Assembly: GCA_038227995.1 (NCBI GenBank)
Contig: JBBRPP010000029.1
Location: 7,072 to 71,071 of the forward strand
Source: WLMZ01 sp038227995
GTDB taxonomy: Bacteria; Actinomycetota; Acidimicrobiia; Acidimicrobiales; Ilumatobacteraceae
Direction: 5' to 3'
Length of the DNA: 64,000 bases
Part shown: in pieces, positions 51,072 through 60,088 of the stretch
How the letters are laid out: each line of letters starts with the position of its first letter
Position numbering within the stretch: the stretch's first letter is position 1
Made by a program: the position numbers and the translations under genes
Notes under the pieces: generated by a model
The model's database searches: none
What the model was told of the DNA's origin: nothing
Seen by the model: only the letters and a program-made list of their open reading frames with translations

Positions 51072-52355
51072 TCAGCCAGCACTGATGAAGTCTCCGACGA
51101 CGGATTCCGTTCTGCGGAGTGAGTCGAGCATCTCGTCACGCGTCGGCAGCGGGGTCGCCGGGTCGTCGAGGTCTTGAAGGACCGGGCGGATGACCCACCC
51201 GTGATCGCGGTCGACCCATGTCGGGATGACCTTCGGACGGTCGACGGTCACGACGCCCTCGGCGTTCTCGGTGATGCTGATCGTCACGATCTCGCCATCC
51301 TGCGAGGCGGGTGAGAAGTTGCCGGTGTGCATGTTGGACAGAAAGTTGCCCATCCCGTACACCACCCACTTGCCGTTGACTTGATCGATGCGCTGGATGA
51401 CGTGCACGTGTTCCCCAACGATCATGTCGATGTCCGGTGAAGCCGTCAGTTCGTTCGCGACCTCGATCTGCTGCGGCGTCACCGTCTGGTTGCCCTCAGC
51501 GCCCCAGTGCAGGTTGACGACGACGAAGTCGGCACCGCGCTCTTTTGCATTCTGCGCGGCGGCGAGGATCGTGGGTACGTCGATCAGGTTCGATCGCCAT
51601 GGCTGATCCCTCGGCAGCTGGGCGCCGTTGAAGCCGTACGTGTACGAGAGATGAGCGATCGTGATGCCGTTTGCGACCATCATCGTGGGGACCGACTCCT
51701 CCGGTGTGCGCGCCATGCCCGTCTCGCTGAGGCCCGCACCGAGCAGGGCCGTCACCGTCGAGTCGATCTCGGCGATGCCGCCATCGAGGGAGTGGTTGCT
51801 GGCGGTGCTGCAACGGTCGTAGCCGGCACCCGCGAGCGCTGTCGCGATCTGAGGTGGCACGGCGTAGACGGGGAAGGTCGACAGCGCGGCGCCCGGCGCC
51901 ACGATCGGTGATTCCAGGTGACAGATGCTGAGGTCGGCGGCACTCAACATCGAGCGAACGCGGTCGAACATCGGGCTGAAGTCGTAGCCGTCGCCGTCGG
52001 CGTTGGCGAGCGCTCGCGCCACCAGGGGAGAGTGCACGAGCGTGTCGCCGGTGAAGGCCAGGACGGCGTGTCGGTCTGGCGGGTCGAGGCGGCTTGCTTG
52101 AACCACGGCCAAGCCTGATGTGTCGATTATCGGCCGAGCCGTCGCCGTCGCCGCAGCGGCTTTGCGGTCCTGAGCCGCTGTTCGCACAGCAAGGGAGAGC
52201 GGCTCGAAGCCGTTGTGGGTGAGGTCAGAGGGAAGGGCGGGAAGGTTGACGGTGTCCGGCGGCTCACTGAGACGCGAGCCAGCCGGTCGGCCGCACGAGA
52301 CGACTGAGCACATCACGGCGCCACCCACGAGCAGCGCCCAGGGGCGACCAACCAC
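51072..52355 (-). CDS. CapA-family metallophosphatase-like lipoprotein
   Basis: 427 residues. Lipoprotein signal (lipobox VVSC near residue 21), a linker, then the CapA/PgsA calcineurin-like domain: LAFTGDTLVHSP, HLESPIV, CSTASNHSLDGG, VVNLHWGAEGNQTVTP and MIVGEHVHVIQRID. CapA proteins take part in poly-gamma-glutamate or capsule processing at the membrane. GTG start. Divergent from a small membrane protein gene, no other capsule gene nearby. Confidence 0.8.
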   Translation of the reverse strand: MVGRPWALLVGGAVMCSVVSCGRPAGSRLSEPPDTVNLPALPSDLTHNGFEPLSLAVRTAAQDRKAAAATATARPIIDTSGLAVVQASRLDPPDRHAVLAFTGDTLVHSPLVARALANADGDGYDFSPMFDRVRSMLSAADLSICHLESPIVAPGAALSTFPVYAVPPQIATALAGAGYDRCSTASNHSLDGGIAEIDSTVTALLGAGLSETGMARTPEESVPTMMVANGITIAHLSYTYGFNGAQLPRDQPWRSNLIDVPTILAAAQNAKERGADFVVVNLHWGAEGNQTVTPQQIEVANELTASPDIDMIVGEHVHVIQRIDQVNGKWVVYGMGNFLSNMHTGNFSPASQDGEIVTISITENAEGVVTVDRPKVIPTWVDRDHGWVIRPVLQDLDDPATPLPTRDEMLDSLRRTESVVGDFISAG

Positions 52356-52392
52356 GCCGAAAGTCTGTCAGTCGGGATCGAGCGCCTTGCGG

Positions 52393-52968
52393 ATGCTCGT
52401 TGCCGCTACCGTCGCCGGGGTGAGACCGCGGACATGGACCGAGTGGGCGAAGTCCGGAAGAAGCCGCGCGTCGGCGATGCTGACCCGAAGGGCAGGCGAC
52501 AGCGGGCGCGGGCCGACGTGGTCGGTTGTGCTCGGATCGACGGTTGCCTTCGGCGCTGCGTTTGCCTTCGTGCTGTCGCCGGGGACGGCGTTGTACTGGT
52601 ACGTGTTCCCGTTGTTCGGACTCGCCGTGCCGTACCTCGTCGGGGTGCGGCAGGAGCTGACACCACGGTGGTGGCTGACGTTCGGCGCTGCTGCGGTTGT
52701 CAGCCCGATCGCACTCGCTCTCGATTGGGCGTTCTCCGGACACATCCTCTGGAACGTGTTGTTGCTCGGCCACGTTGCCGGCACGCCCGCGCGCAACACG
52801 GCGTGGGTGCCGCTGTTCGGAGCCTCGCTGGTCCATCTGTTCGTGCTGAAGGCGGCGACACAGACCGGCAGGGACCTCGTCGGCGGGGTGCTGTCCGCTG
52901 CGCTCGCGGGCGGCATCCTCATCGTGTCCCGTCCGCACGGGGGTGCTTCGACGTCGCATCCCGGCTGA
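52393..52968 (+). CDS. Small multi-pass membrane protein
   Basis: 191 residues with about four hydrophobic segments (about 45-62, 68-82, 95-112, 120-130, 160-178) and no recognised domain. Blocks such as PTWSVVLGSTVAFGAAFAFV and RDLVGGVLSAALAGG are hydrophobic. ATG 52393 and GTG 52420 are both possible starts. Divergent from the CapA-like gene, 37 bp apart. Confidence 0.6.
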   Translation: MLVAATVAGVRPRTWTEWAKSGRSRASAMLTRRAGDSGRGPTWSVVLGSTVAFGAAFAFVLSPGTALYWYVFPLFGLAVPYLVGVRQELTPRWWLTFGAAAVVSPIALALDWAFSGHILWNVLLLGHVAGTPARNTAWVPLFGASLVHLFVLKAATQTGRDLVGGVLSAALAGGILIVSRPHGGASTSHPG

Positions 52969-52978
52969 CGCGGCGTCG

Positions 52979-53734
52979 CTATGAGCGTCCGACGACCGAT
53001 GGCCGGTGTTGGAACCCTGATGCGGGAGTCACGTGGGCCAGCAACCGTTCGTCTGGTCCGTAGTCGGAGCTGGGATGAAAGAAGAGCGTCGGTTGGTCAG
53101 ACAGGTCGCGCAATCGCGTCGCGTATCGGCGAAGGGCCGCCTCGCGGTCTGCCTCGCTGATTCGGCCCGGCATGTGGACGATGTTCGGTGCCAGCACGTC
53201 GAAGCCCGTGTAGCGCAGCAGGCCGTTGTGCACCGGCCACAGGATGTCGAGGATCTCGCCGTCGATGCCGTCTGGGGCGTATGTGTCGGCCGACGTGCCC
53301 GTGGTGACCGATACCATCGCGACCTTGCCGCGCATGAGCCCCGTGTCGTATTTGCAGCCGGCGCGATAGCCGAAGCCGCGGGTGAAGACGCGGTCGAACC
53401 AGCCCTTGAGGATCGCCGGTGGGCCGAACCACCACAGCGGGAATTGGAGGATGACGAGGTCGGCGCGGGCGACCTTGTCCTGCTCCGCACAGATGTCGGC
53501 GGACGTCGTGCCGCCGTCGTGGGCGGCGGTCTGCTCGCGGTCGATGCGGAGGTAGTCGGGGTCGGCGCGTGGCGAGAAGTCGTCGGCGTCGGCGACCGCC
53601 TTGAAGCCAGCCGCGTAGAGGTCGCTGACCTCGACCTGATGGCCTGCCGATGTCAAGGCGTCGACGGCGACGTCGCGAAGCGCACCGTTGAAGGACTGCG
53701 GCTCGGGGTGGGCGAAGACGATGAGCACGTTCAC
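52979..53734 (-). CDS. NAD(P)H-dependent flavodoxin-fold quinone reductase
   Basis: 251 residues of the NQO1/MdaB type: VLIVFAHPEPQSFNGAL (phosphate loop), VILQFPLWWFGPPAILKGWF (FMN/quinone) and KVAMVSVTTGTSADTY. Reduces quinones or azo/nitro compounds by two electrons. GTG 53734 overlaps the pxpC stop by 4 bp (GTGA). Last gene of the seven-gene operon running from 58656. Confidence 0.85.
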   Translation of the reverse strand: MNVLIVFAHPEPQSFNGALRDVAVDALTSAGHQVEVSDLYAAGFKAVADADDFSPRADPDYLRIDREQTAAHDGGTTSADICAEQDKVARADLVILQFPLWWFGPPAILKGWFDRVFTRGFGYRAGCKYDTGLMRGKVAMVSVTTGTSADTYAPDGIDGEILDILWPVHNGLLRYTGFDVLAPNIVHMPGRISEADREAALRRYATRLRDLSDQPTLFFHPSSDYGPDERLLAHVTPASGFQHRPSVVGRS

Positions 53735-54786
53735 AGGGATGGGTTCTCCGATATGTCGCCCTCCGCGGGGCGGCATGGTTGAGGACTGTGGAATGCACCA
53801 CCGATGAGGTTGGTGCTGAGGAGTCGGCGCGTGCGCAGGCCGGGACGGTCGGCCAGGACAGCGAGGTGGTGCGCATGGCTGCTCGCCGCTGCGCGGGCGG
53901 CATGAATCGCGGCTGCCGGGTCGCGTCCGACGAATTGGACGGTGTCACCCGAACGAAGCTGAGTGGCGCGGCTGGCGTCGTCAGCGATCACCGTGGCGAT
54001 CTTGGGATACCCGCCGGTCGTCTGATGGTCGGCGAAGAGCAGGGTTGGTGTGCCGTCGCCGGTGACTTGCACGGAGCCGCGAACGATCGGGGTCGAGGGG
54101 ATCGCCAGTGCGTCATTGATCGAGAGATGTGGACCGGCGAGGCGCACGCCCATCCGGTCGTAGGCGGCTGTCAGGACGTACGGGTTGCCGAGCAGCACAT
54201 CGGCGGCATCGGGACCGAAGCACTCGAGTTGCGGTCCGAGCACGACGCGCAGCACGCGGGCGGGTTGAGCGACCACCGGCGGTTCGATCGGGCCGTCGCG
54301 GGCATCGTCGACCTGTGCGGATTCGATGACGATTTCGTTTCCGGCGCGTACGAGACCGCCTCCGAGGTCAGAGCGGACGTGCGTCGAGGTGCTGCCCAGC
54401 CATCGGCGCGAGACGATGTCGCCGGCGACCGCGAGGTAGCACCAACTGCCCCACCTGCCGGCCGAGATGGTGAGGGTGTCACCCGGAGCAAGTGTGAGCA
54501 CCGCCCAGGAGGTGCGTCGCTCGCCGGCATGATCAACGGCGAAGTCCCCGCCACAGACGGAGACGGTCACGGGCGCAGATGTGCACTCGACGGACAGGCC
54601 GCCGAGCGAGACCTCGATGGCGGTTTGCGTGAGAGGTCGGCCGAGCACGACGTTGGCGGCGGCATGTGCGAAGCGGTCCATCGGTCCTGAGGCCGGAACG
54701 CCGTAGCGCATCAGACCCGGACGCCCTGCGTCTTGGATCGTGACCAGCGGACCGGCCCTGCGGACGTGCAACACGGCGGTGCTCAT
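53731..54786 (-). CDS. pxpC: 5-oxoprolinase subunit PxpC (KipA-like)
   Basis: 351 residues, biotin-dependent-carboxylase-like fold: TIQDAGRPGLMRYGVPASGPMD at the N-terminus, DRMGVRLAGPH and LLFADHQTTGGYPKIATVI. With PxpA and PxpB it forms the ATP-dependent prokaryotic 5-oxoprolinase, opening 5-oxoproline to glutamate. Coupled by ATGA to pxpB. Confidence 0.85.
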   Translation of the reverse strand: MSTAVLHVRRAGPLVTIQDAGRPGLMRYGVPASGPMDRFAHAAANVVLGRPLTQTAIEVSLGGLSVECTSAPVTVSVCGGDFAVDHAGERRTSWAVLTLAPGDTLTISAGRWGSWCYLAVAGDIVSRRWLGSTSTHVRSDLGGGLVRAGNEIVIESAQVDDARDGPIEPPVVAQPARVLRVVLGPQLECFGPDAADVLLGNPYVLTAAYDRMGVRLAGPHLSINDALAIPSTPIVRGSVQVTGDGTPTLLFADHQTTGGYPKIATVIADDASRATQLRSGDTVQFVGRDPAAAIHAARAAASSHAHHLAVLADRPGLRTRRLLSTNLIGGAFHSPQPCRPAEGDISENPSL

Positions 54787-55493
54787 CGTTTGGTCAGCTG
54801 TTGTTCGGCCGGCTGTTGTTCGGCAAGGCGGGAATCGAGTTCGTCGGCACCGACCCGGCGGAACGTGACGGTGTCGCCGACGTCGAACAGGAAAGGCTTG
54901 TCGTGATCTGCCGTGTACATCGATGCGGCGCTGCGGCCGATCGCGAACCATCCGGTCGACATCGCGATCGGGATGATCAGACACTGCTGGCCGGCGATGA
55001 TCACGCTGCCTGCCGGCACGAGCGGTCCCGGCGTCGGGTTGCGCGGCTGCTGGATCGATTCGGGTGTGCCATACATGTAGGCGTATCCGGGCGCGAACCC
55101 GTACATGCCGACGGTGTACTTGCCTGCCAGATGGGCAGCAATGGCGGCCTCGGGGTCGAGCCCGGCCCGCTCCGCGAGCGCGCCCAAGTCCGGCGCATGC
55201 AGACCGTCGTAACAGACATCGATCACGTGCAGGGCTCCGCTCGAGCTCGTGTTCGGTGCGGCGAGGTTCGCTCGCACAGCGGTACTGATCGCGTTGTGGT
55301 CGGTGACGAGCGGGTCGAAGACGACGAGCAGAGTGGTCATCGCGGGCACGATCTCGGTCAGCCCAGGCGGTGGGGTGAGAGCGAGGGCGGCGTCGAGCGC
55401 GCGTATGCGGGCATGCGTCTCATCGCTGATCTGATCGTCGAAGACCACGAGGACACCGTGGTCGGCCACCGGAACGACAACGGGCGCAGTCAT
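54783..55493 (-). CDS. pxpB: 5-oxoprolinase subunit PxpB (KipI-like)
   Basis: 236 residues. Family signatures: DHGVLVVFDDQISDETHARI, TTLLVVFDP, VGMYGFAPGYAYMYG and GWFAIGRS. Partner of PxpC. Overlaps the pxpA stop by 4 bp and the pxpC start by 4 bp, so the three subunits are made in step. Confidence 0.85.
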   Translation of the reverse strand: MTAPVVVPVADHGVLVVFDDQISDETHARIRALDAALALTPPPGLTEIVPAMTTLLVVFDPLVTDHNAISTAVRANLAAPNTSSSGALHVIDVCYDGLHAPDLGALAERAGLDPEAAIAAHLAGKYTVGMYGFAPGYAYMYGTPESIQQPRNPTPGPLVPAGSVIIAGQQCLIIPIAMSTGWFAIGRSAASMYTADHDKPFLFDVGDTVTFRRVGADELDSRLAEQQPAEQQLTKR

Positions 55494-56254
55494 GTCGGCA
55501 GAAATGAACGCGGTTCGAGCCCCGCTTCGATCAGCTGAGCCCGGATGTGATGAGCCATGTCGACCGCCCCGGGGGTGTCGCCGTGCACACACACCGAGTC
55601 GGCTGCGAGCCTGATCGGATCTCCGCCGATGACGTCCATCCGGCCGTTCTCGACGAACGCGATCAGCCGCTGCGCGGCCTGATCGGCATCGTGGATCACC
55701 GCGCCGGGTTGGCTGCGCGGGACGAGCTGGCCGTTTGGCTGATACGCGCGATCGGCGAAGATCTCGGAGTACACCTCGACCCCTGCGGCACGAGCGACGA
55801 CCTCGAGTTGTGTGCCGGAGATGGCGAGGATCGCCAACGTGGGGAACACAACTCGGACGGCGTGAACGATTGCCGTGGCAACAGCGGTGTCCGCGGCCGC
55901 AAGGTTGCCGAGAGCACCGTGCGGCTTGATGTAGCGCACCTCGGTACCGGCCAGTCGGGCCACCGCGGCGAGCGCGCCAACCTGTGCGACGACCATCCGT
56001 CCGATCTCGTCCGGCAACATCGGAATGATCCGCCGTCCGAAGCCTTCACGATCGACGTACGACGGGTGCGCGCCGATCACCACGCCGTGCTCGGCGGCGG
56101 TGCGGCACGTGTTGAACATCGTCTCGGTGTCGCCGGCGTGCCCGCCGCAGGCAACGTTGGCGCTGTTGACCACTGCCAGCATCGCCGCGTCGTCGCCCAT
56201 CGTCCACGGCCCGAATCCTTCGCCGAGGTCGGAGTTCAGATCGATCGTTTGCAT
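55490..56254 (-). CDS. pxpA: 5-oxoprolinase subunit PxpA (LamB/YcsF family)
   Basis: 254 residues. DLNSDLGEGFGPW, NVACGGHAGD and IGAHPSYVDREGFGRR at the N-terminus, VRYIKPHGALGNLA in the middle and GDTPGAVDMA near the end are all diagnostic. Catalytic subunit of 5-oxoprolinase. AAAGGA upstream of the ATG. Follows the amino-acid oxidase gene by 77 bp. Confidence 0.9.
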   Translation of the reverse strand: MQTIDLNSDLGEGFGPWTMGDDAAMLAVVNSANVACGGHAGDTETMFNTCRTAAEHGVVIGAHPSYVDREGFGRRIIPMLPDEIGRMVVAQVGALAAVARLAGTEVRYIKPHGALGNLAAADTAVATAIVHAVRVVFPTLAILAISGTQLEVVARAAGVEVYSEIFADRAYQPNGQLVPRSQPGAVIHDADQAAQRLIAFVENGRMDVIGGDPIRLAADSVCVHGDTPGAVDMAHHIRAQLIEAGLEPRSFLPT

Positions 56255-56331
56255 CGTGGGTCCTTTCGTCGGATTCCATCGTGGTGCACGCCGGCGCCGT
56301 TGATGTCATATTTCGATATCTCAGCAGACAA

Positions 56332-57510
56332 TCAGTAGACGATGGTCTCGTACAGCGGCCGCCGATCGCGAATGCGATCCCATCCGAGGGGGGTCAGGTC
56401 GATGGCCTCGTACGCGCCCGTGGTGATCAGCTCGGCAACCCCCCGACCTGCAGCAGGGGCGTGCATGACGCCGTGCCCGGAGAAGCCGGTTGCGAACACC
56501 AGATTGCGGTACTGGTCGTGCGGCCCGATGACGGCGTTGTGGTCGAGCAGGTTGACCTCGTAGTGGCCGGCCCACGAACGCCGGAGTCGCAATTGATCCA
56601 TGTCCGGAATTCTCTGGACGAGCAACGGCCAGTACACGTCCTCGAACAGGTCGCGGTGCGGCTCGAAATCGTCGTCGGCATCGTGGTCGTCTGCCTCGAC
56701 GGGCTGGATGCCACCGATGAACCCGTCACCCTCGGGCCGAACCCAGATCCCCGACGAGTCGAACAGCATCGGGAAGCCGTCTCGCGACACGGGAGCCTGG
56801 AAGTTGAACACCGAGCGCTTCTTCGGCACGACGGGCAGGTCGATCCCGGCGAGTGAGGCGAGCCGACCCGACAGGGCGCCGGCCGCGAGCACGCACGTGT
56901 CGCACTCCAATGTCTCGCCCGACGCCAGCCGCACACCGCTGACGGCATCGCCGCTGACCTCGAATCCGGTCACGGCAGCTTCGAGGTACTCGACGCCGAG
57001 ACGTCGAGCGGCGCGCTTGACGAGCGACAGGAGGCTCCAGGCATCGAACCATCCCTCGCCGGACAGACCGAACGTGCCGATGCCGACGCCGTCGAGATCG
57101 AGTTGCGGAAAGCGCGATGCCAGGTCGTCGCCGATGAGCGCAACGACGTCGGCACCGTGGGTCCGTTGCATCTCCGCGGCGGCCGCCCGTTCATCGACCT
57201 GTTCGGGCGAGCCGAGGATCAGGTACCCGGCCTCGACGTAGTCGATGTGGGCGTCGTCCACGCCGAACTGCGGGCCGAGGTCTCTGAACAGGTCGACGGC
57301 GTGCAGACTCATCGCGATGCACGTCGGGGTGCCGAATTGGGTGCGGATCGATGCTGCGGACAGCGCTGTCGAGGACCGCTCGTAGGTCATGTCCTTGTCG
57401 ACAACGGTGATCGGTCCGGTGTGGCCCGCGCGGCGGAGCTCCCAGGCGCAGAAACTGCCGACGATCGCGCCACCGACGATGACGATTCGTTCCGCGCGGG
57501 ACGGACTCAT
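56332..57510 (-). CDS. FAD-dependent amino-acid/amine oxidase (DAO family)
   Basis: 392 residues. FAD-binding IVIVGGAIVGSFCAWELRRAG, substrate-domain and late FAD-binding FATGFSGHGVMHAPAAGRG, as in sarcosine oxidase, glycine oxidase and similar DAO enzymes. Oxidises the C-N bond of an amino acid or N-methyl amine. Starts 19 nt after the ComE-like gene; 5-oxoprolinase genes follow, so an amino-acid-derived substrate is inferred. Confidence 0.85.
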   Translation of the reverse strand: MSPSRAERIVIVGGAIVGSFCAWELRRAGHTGPITVVDKDMTYERSSTALSAASIRTQFGTPTCIAMSLHAVDLFRDLGPQFGVDDAHIDYVEAGYLILGSPEQVDERAAAAEMQRTHGADVVALIGDDLASRFPQLDLDGVGIGTFGLSGEGWFDAWSLLSLVKRAARRLGVEYLEAAVTGFEVSGDAVSGVRLASGETLECDTCVLAAGALSGRLASLAGIDLPVVPKKRSVFNFQAPVSRDGFPMLFDSSGIWVRPEGDGFIGGIQPVEADDHDADDDFEPHRDLFEDVYWPLLVQRIPDMDQLRLRRSWAGHYEVNLLDHNAVIGPHDQYRNLVFATGFSGHGVMHAPAAGRGVAELITTGAYEAIDLTPLGWDRIRDRRPLYETIVY

Positions 57511-57529
57511 CGCTGACCGATGCCGAGCA

Positions 57530-58114
57530 TCAGTTGGGGGACAGGCCCAAATTGGCGCGGAACCGGTTCTTGATGAACACAGCGTCGCGCGACGGCATGC
57601 TGCGCGGCAGGTTCTCGGGGCGGATCTTCACCACCGCGAATCGTGGCCCGGTCGACGGCGCGCTCCGATCCCTGATCAACCGATCGAGCTCGTCGTCCGA
57701 CGTCACGACGCGACTGTCGGCGAACCCGATCGCCGCTGCGACCGCGGCGAGATCGATGCCGAGGCCGGTGTGGCTGGTCTGCATCCCGGTCTCGCCGTAG
57801 CGCTCGTTGTCGAGCACGACGATGTCGAGGTTCTTCGGACGCGAAGCGCCGATGGTTGCGAGTCCACCGAGGGCCATCAACTGCTCGCCGTCGCCGGTGA
57901 TCACGAGCACCCTGCGGTCGGGTCGCGCCTGGGCCAGGCCGAAGCCCACCAGCGATGCACCGCCCATCGCACCCCACAGGTAGTAATTCGCGTCGTGGTC
58001 ACCCGCGGCGTGGACGTCGTACGTGGGCGAGCCGAGCCCGGTGACGACGAGGGTGTCGCCCCGGTCGGCGAGCAGCCGGGCGACTGCGCTGCGTCGTTCG
58101 ATGACTCCGGTCAT
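57530..58114 (-). CDS. TPP-dependent decarboxylase beta subunit (ComE-like)
   Basis: 194 residues, the TPP-binding half: GDGEQLMALGGLATIG with the distal VVLDNERYG Asn fits the GDG-x25-N TPP signature, and YYLWGAMGGASLVGFGLAQ is typical of ComE and phosphonopyruvate decarboxylase. With the upstream alpha gene it would form a heteromeric 2-oxoacid decarboxylase (sulfopyruvate or phosphonopyruvate type). Alternative GTG starts at 58123 (GTGA overlap) and 58126. Confidence 0.8.
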   Translation of the reverse strand: MTGVIERRSAVARLLADRGDTLVVTGLGSPTYDVHAAGDHDANYYLWGAMGGASLVGFGLAQARPDRRVLVITGDGEQLMALGGLATIGASRPKNLDIVVLDNERYGETGMQTSHTGLGIDLAAVAAAIGFADSRVVTSDDELDRLIRDRSAPSTGPRFAVVKIRPENLPRSMPSRDAVFIKNRFRANLGLSPN

Positions 58115-58119
58115 CGCGG

Positions 58120-58656
58120 TCACCACTTCTTCTTGCCGAGCAAGCGTTGGCCGATGAGGACCGCGATCCGCTGGTCACCGTCGTACGCCATGGTGGTCGC
58201 CTGTTCGACGGTCTCGATCACATCGCGAGCGGTGTCGGCGCGCATCACGGTGATGCCGATCGCTTCGAGGCTGGCTTGTGTGGCCCGGCCCATCGGGTTC
58301 TGCCACGGGTTGAACTCGGCCCACTCGCCGCGCATCGTGACGAGCAGCAGCAGCGGCACCCGAGCGATGACGGGGAGCGAGAGCATGTTGATGCAGTTCC
58401 CGACCCCGGACGATTGCATGAGGATCGCCGATCGGGTACCGCCCAGCCAGGCACCGGTGGCGATGGCGATTCCCTCCTCCTCGGTCGTCAACACGTTCGT
58501 GATGATGCCGTCGTCTGCGGCGCACAGGTTGATCAGCGTGGTATGACCGGCGTCGGGCACGTAACTGACGTGGCCGACCCCGGCGCGCCGGAGGACGCCA
58601 TGCAATTCGGCCGGCCAGTCGATCTCGGCCGCTTCGTTCAGCGTGTCAACGTTCAT
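58120..58656 (-). CDS. TPP-dependent decarboxylase alpha subunit (ComD-like)
   Basis: 178 residues, the size of ComD. Carries the TPP-activating glutamate in LTTEEEGIAIATGAWLGG and the family block MQSSGVGNCINML. Sulfopyruvate decarboxylase makes sulfoacetaldehyde for coenzyme M; phosphonopyruvate decarboxylase is the close alternative. First gene of the minus-strand operon; divergent from the SDR at 58795. Confidence 0.8.
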   Translation of the reverse strand: MNVDTLNEAAEIDWPAELHGVLRRAGVGHVSYVPDAGHTTLINLCAADDGIITNVLTTEEEGIAIATGAWLGGTRSAILMQSSGVGNCINMLSLPVIARVPLLLLVTMRGEWAEFNPWQNPMGRATQASLEAIGITVMRADTARDVIETVEQATTMAYDGDQRIAVLIGQRLLGKKKW

Positions 58657-58794
58657 GCTCTCTGTTGTACTCGGTCGGGCCGCCGTCGAACGTCGCCGAC
58701 ATTCTCGCTCTGCGGCTTGTGGCGGCGATGATGGTGCCGACGGTTTCGCCGCGCTGATCAGCCGGCCCCACCCAACAACACCCGGAGGAAACAC

Positions 58795-59571
58795 ATGAGA
58801 TTCGACAACAAGGTCGCTGTCGTCACGGGAGCAGCTCGGGGCATCGGAAGAGCCTGTGCCGAACGTCTCCTTGCCGATGGTGCGAAGGTCGTGATCGCCG
58901 ACATCGACGGCGACGGCCTGGCGACTGCTGCCGCGGCGCTCGGATCGCCGGACAGGGTGCACGCGACCGTCACGGACGTGTCCAGCAAGGAACAGGTCGA
59001 TGCACTCGTCGCTGACGCGGTTGCGACGTTCGGTGGCATCGACATCATGGTCAACAACGCCGGCATCGCAATGGTGCAGGACTTCCTCGACATCACCGAG
59101 GCCGACTACGAAGCCGTGCTGTCGGTCAACCTCAAGGGCCCGTTTCTCGGTGTGCAGGCCGCCGCGCGGCAGATGATCGCCCAGGGCCGCGGCGGGGTGA
59201 TCATCAACATCTCGTCGATCAACTCCCGCCTGTCGAACCCACGGGTCGCGACCTATGCGATCTCCAAAGGCGGCCTCAACCAGCTCACCGGAACTGCGTC
59301 GATCGCGCTCGCACCATTCGGGATCCGGGTGTGCGGCGTCGGGCCGGGAACGATCGCCACAGAGATGATCACCGGACCGTTCATCCGCAACGATGACGAG
59401 CATCGCATGGTGATGTCGCGCACGCCCGCCGGTCGATTCGGAAGGCCCGACGAAGTTGCGTCTGTCGTCGCGTTCCTGGCCAGTGACGACGCCTCGTACA
59501 TGACCGGCCAGACGGTCTACCCCGACGGCGGACGTCTCGTCCTCAACTACACCGTGCCGGTGGAGGGCTGA
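58795..59571 (+). CDS. Short-chain dehydrogenase/reductase
   Basis: 258 residues, classical SDR: TGAARGIGRA cofactor loop, NNAG, catalytic Ser in ISSIN and YAISK (Tyr-x-x-x-Lys), then PGTIATEM. The D of VIADIDGD favours NAD. CCCGGAGG precedes the ATG. A VOC gene follows by 4 nt, co-transcribed. Confidence 0.9.
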   Translation: MRFDNKVAVVTGAARGIGRACAERLLADGAKVVIADIDGDGLATAAAALGSPDRVHATVTDVSSKEQVDALVADAVATFGGIDIMVNNAGIAMVQDFLDITEADYEAVLSVNLKGPFLGVQAAARQMIAQGRGGVIINISSINSRLSNPRVATYAISKGGLNQLTGTASIALAPFGIRVCGVGPGTIATEMITGPFIRNDDEHRMVMSRTPAGRFGRPDEVASVVAFLASDDASYMTGQTVYPDGGRLVLNYTVPVEG

Positions 59572-59575
59572 CTCG

Positions 59576-60031
59576 ATGAACGAGATCTTCAACCGCCTGC
59601 ACCACGTCTGCATCGTGGTCGAGGACATCGACCGCACCCAGGCGTATTACGAGTCGATCGGCATCGGACCCTGGCAGTCGTACCCGCCGCTGGTCGACTA
59701 CGTCGAGCTCGACGTCCCGAACCGCGAGGGATTCCTCGCAATGCAATATCGCGTCTGCAATCTGCCCAGCGTGCAACTGCAACTGTGCCAACCCAACGAC
59801 GATCCGAGCCCGCAGCGGATCTTCCTCGACACCAAGGGCGAGGGTGTCTTCCACATCGGCTTCGAGGTGCCCGACGCCGACGCGGCGCAGACCTCCGCAC
59901 GCGCTGTCGGCCTCGACCACCTGATGCGCGGCAGGCGAACCAACGGCACCGGCTTCAACTACTACGACACACAGGCTGACGCGGGCGTCGTGTTGCTGAC
60001 TCGATCGACTCCACCGTCGCCGACAACCTGA
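59576..60031 (+). CDS. VOC-family lyase/epimerase-like protein
   Basis: 151 residues. LHHVCIVVEDIDRTQAYYES at the start, FHIGFEVPDADAAQTSARAV and a last strand GVVLLTR. The closest pattern is methylmalonyl-CoA epimerase/glyoxalase-like lyases. Translated with the SDR before it. Confidence 0.8.
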   Translation: MNEIFNRLHHVCIVVEDIDRTQAYYESIGIGPWQSYPPLVDYVELDVPNREGFLAMQYRVCNLPSVQLQLCQPNDDPSPQRIFLDTKGEGVFHIGFEVPDADAAQTSARAVGLDHLMRGRRTNGTGFNYYDTQADAGVVLLTRSTPPSPTT

Positions 60032-60088
60032 CCGCTTCGAGCCGCCCGGCCGCTGTGGGTGATGCTGACGGTCAACCTCTGTCGTCCA

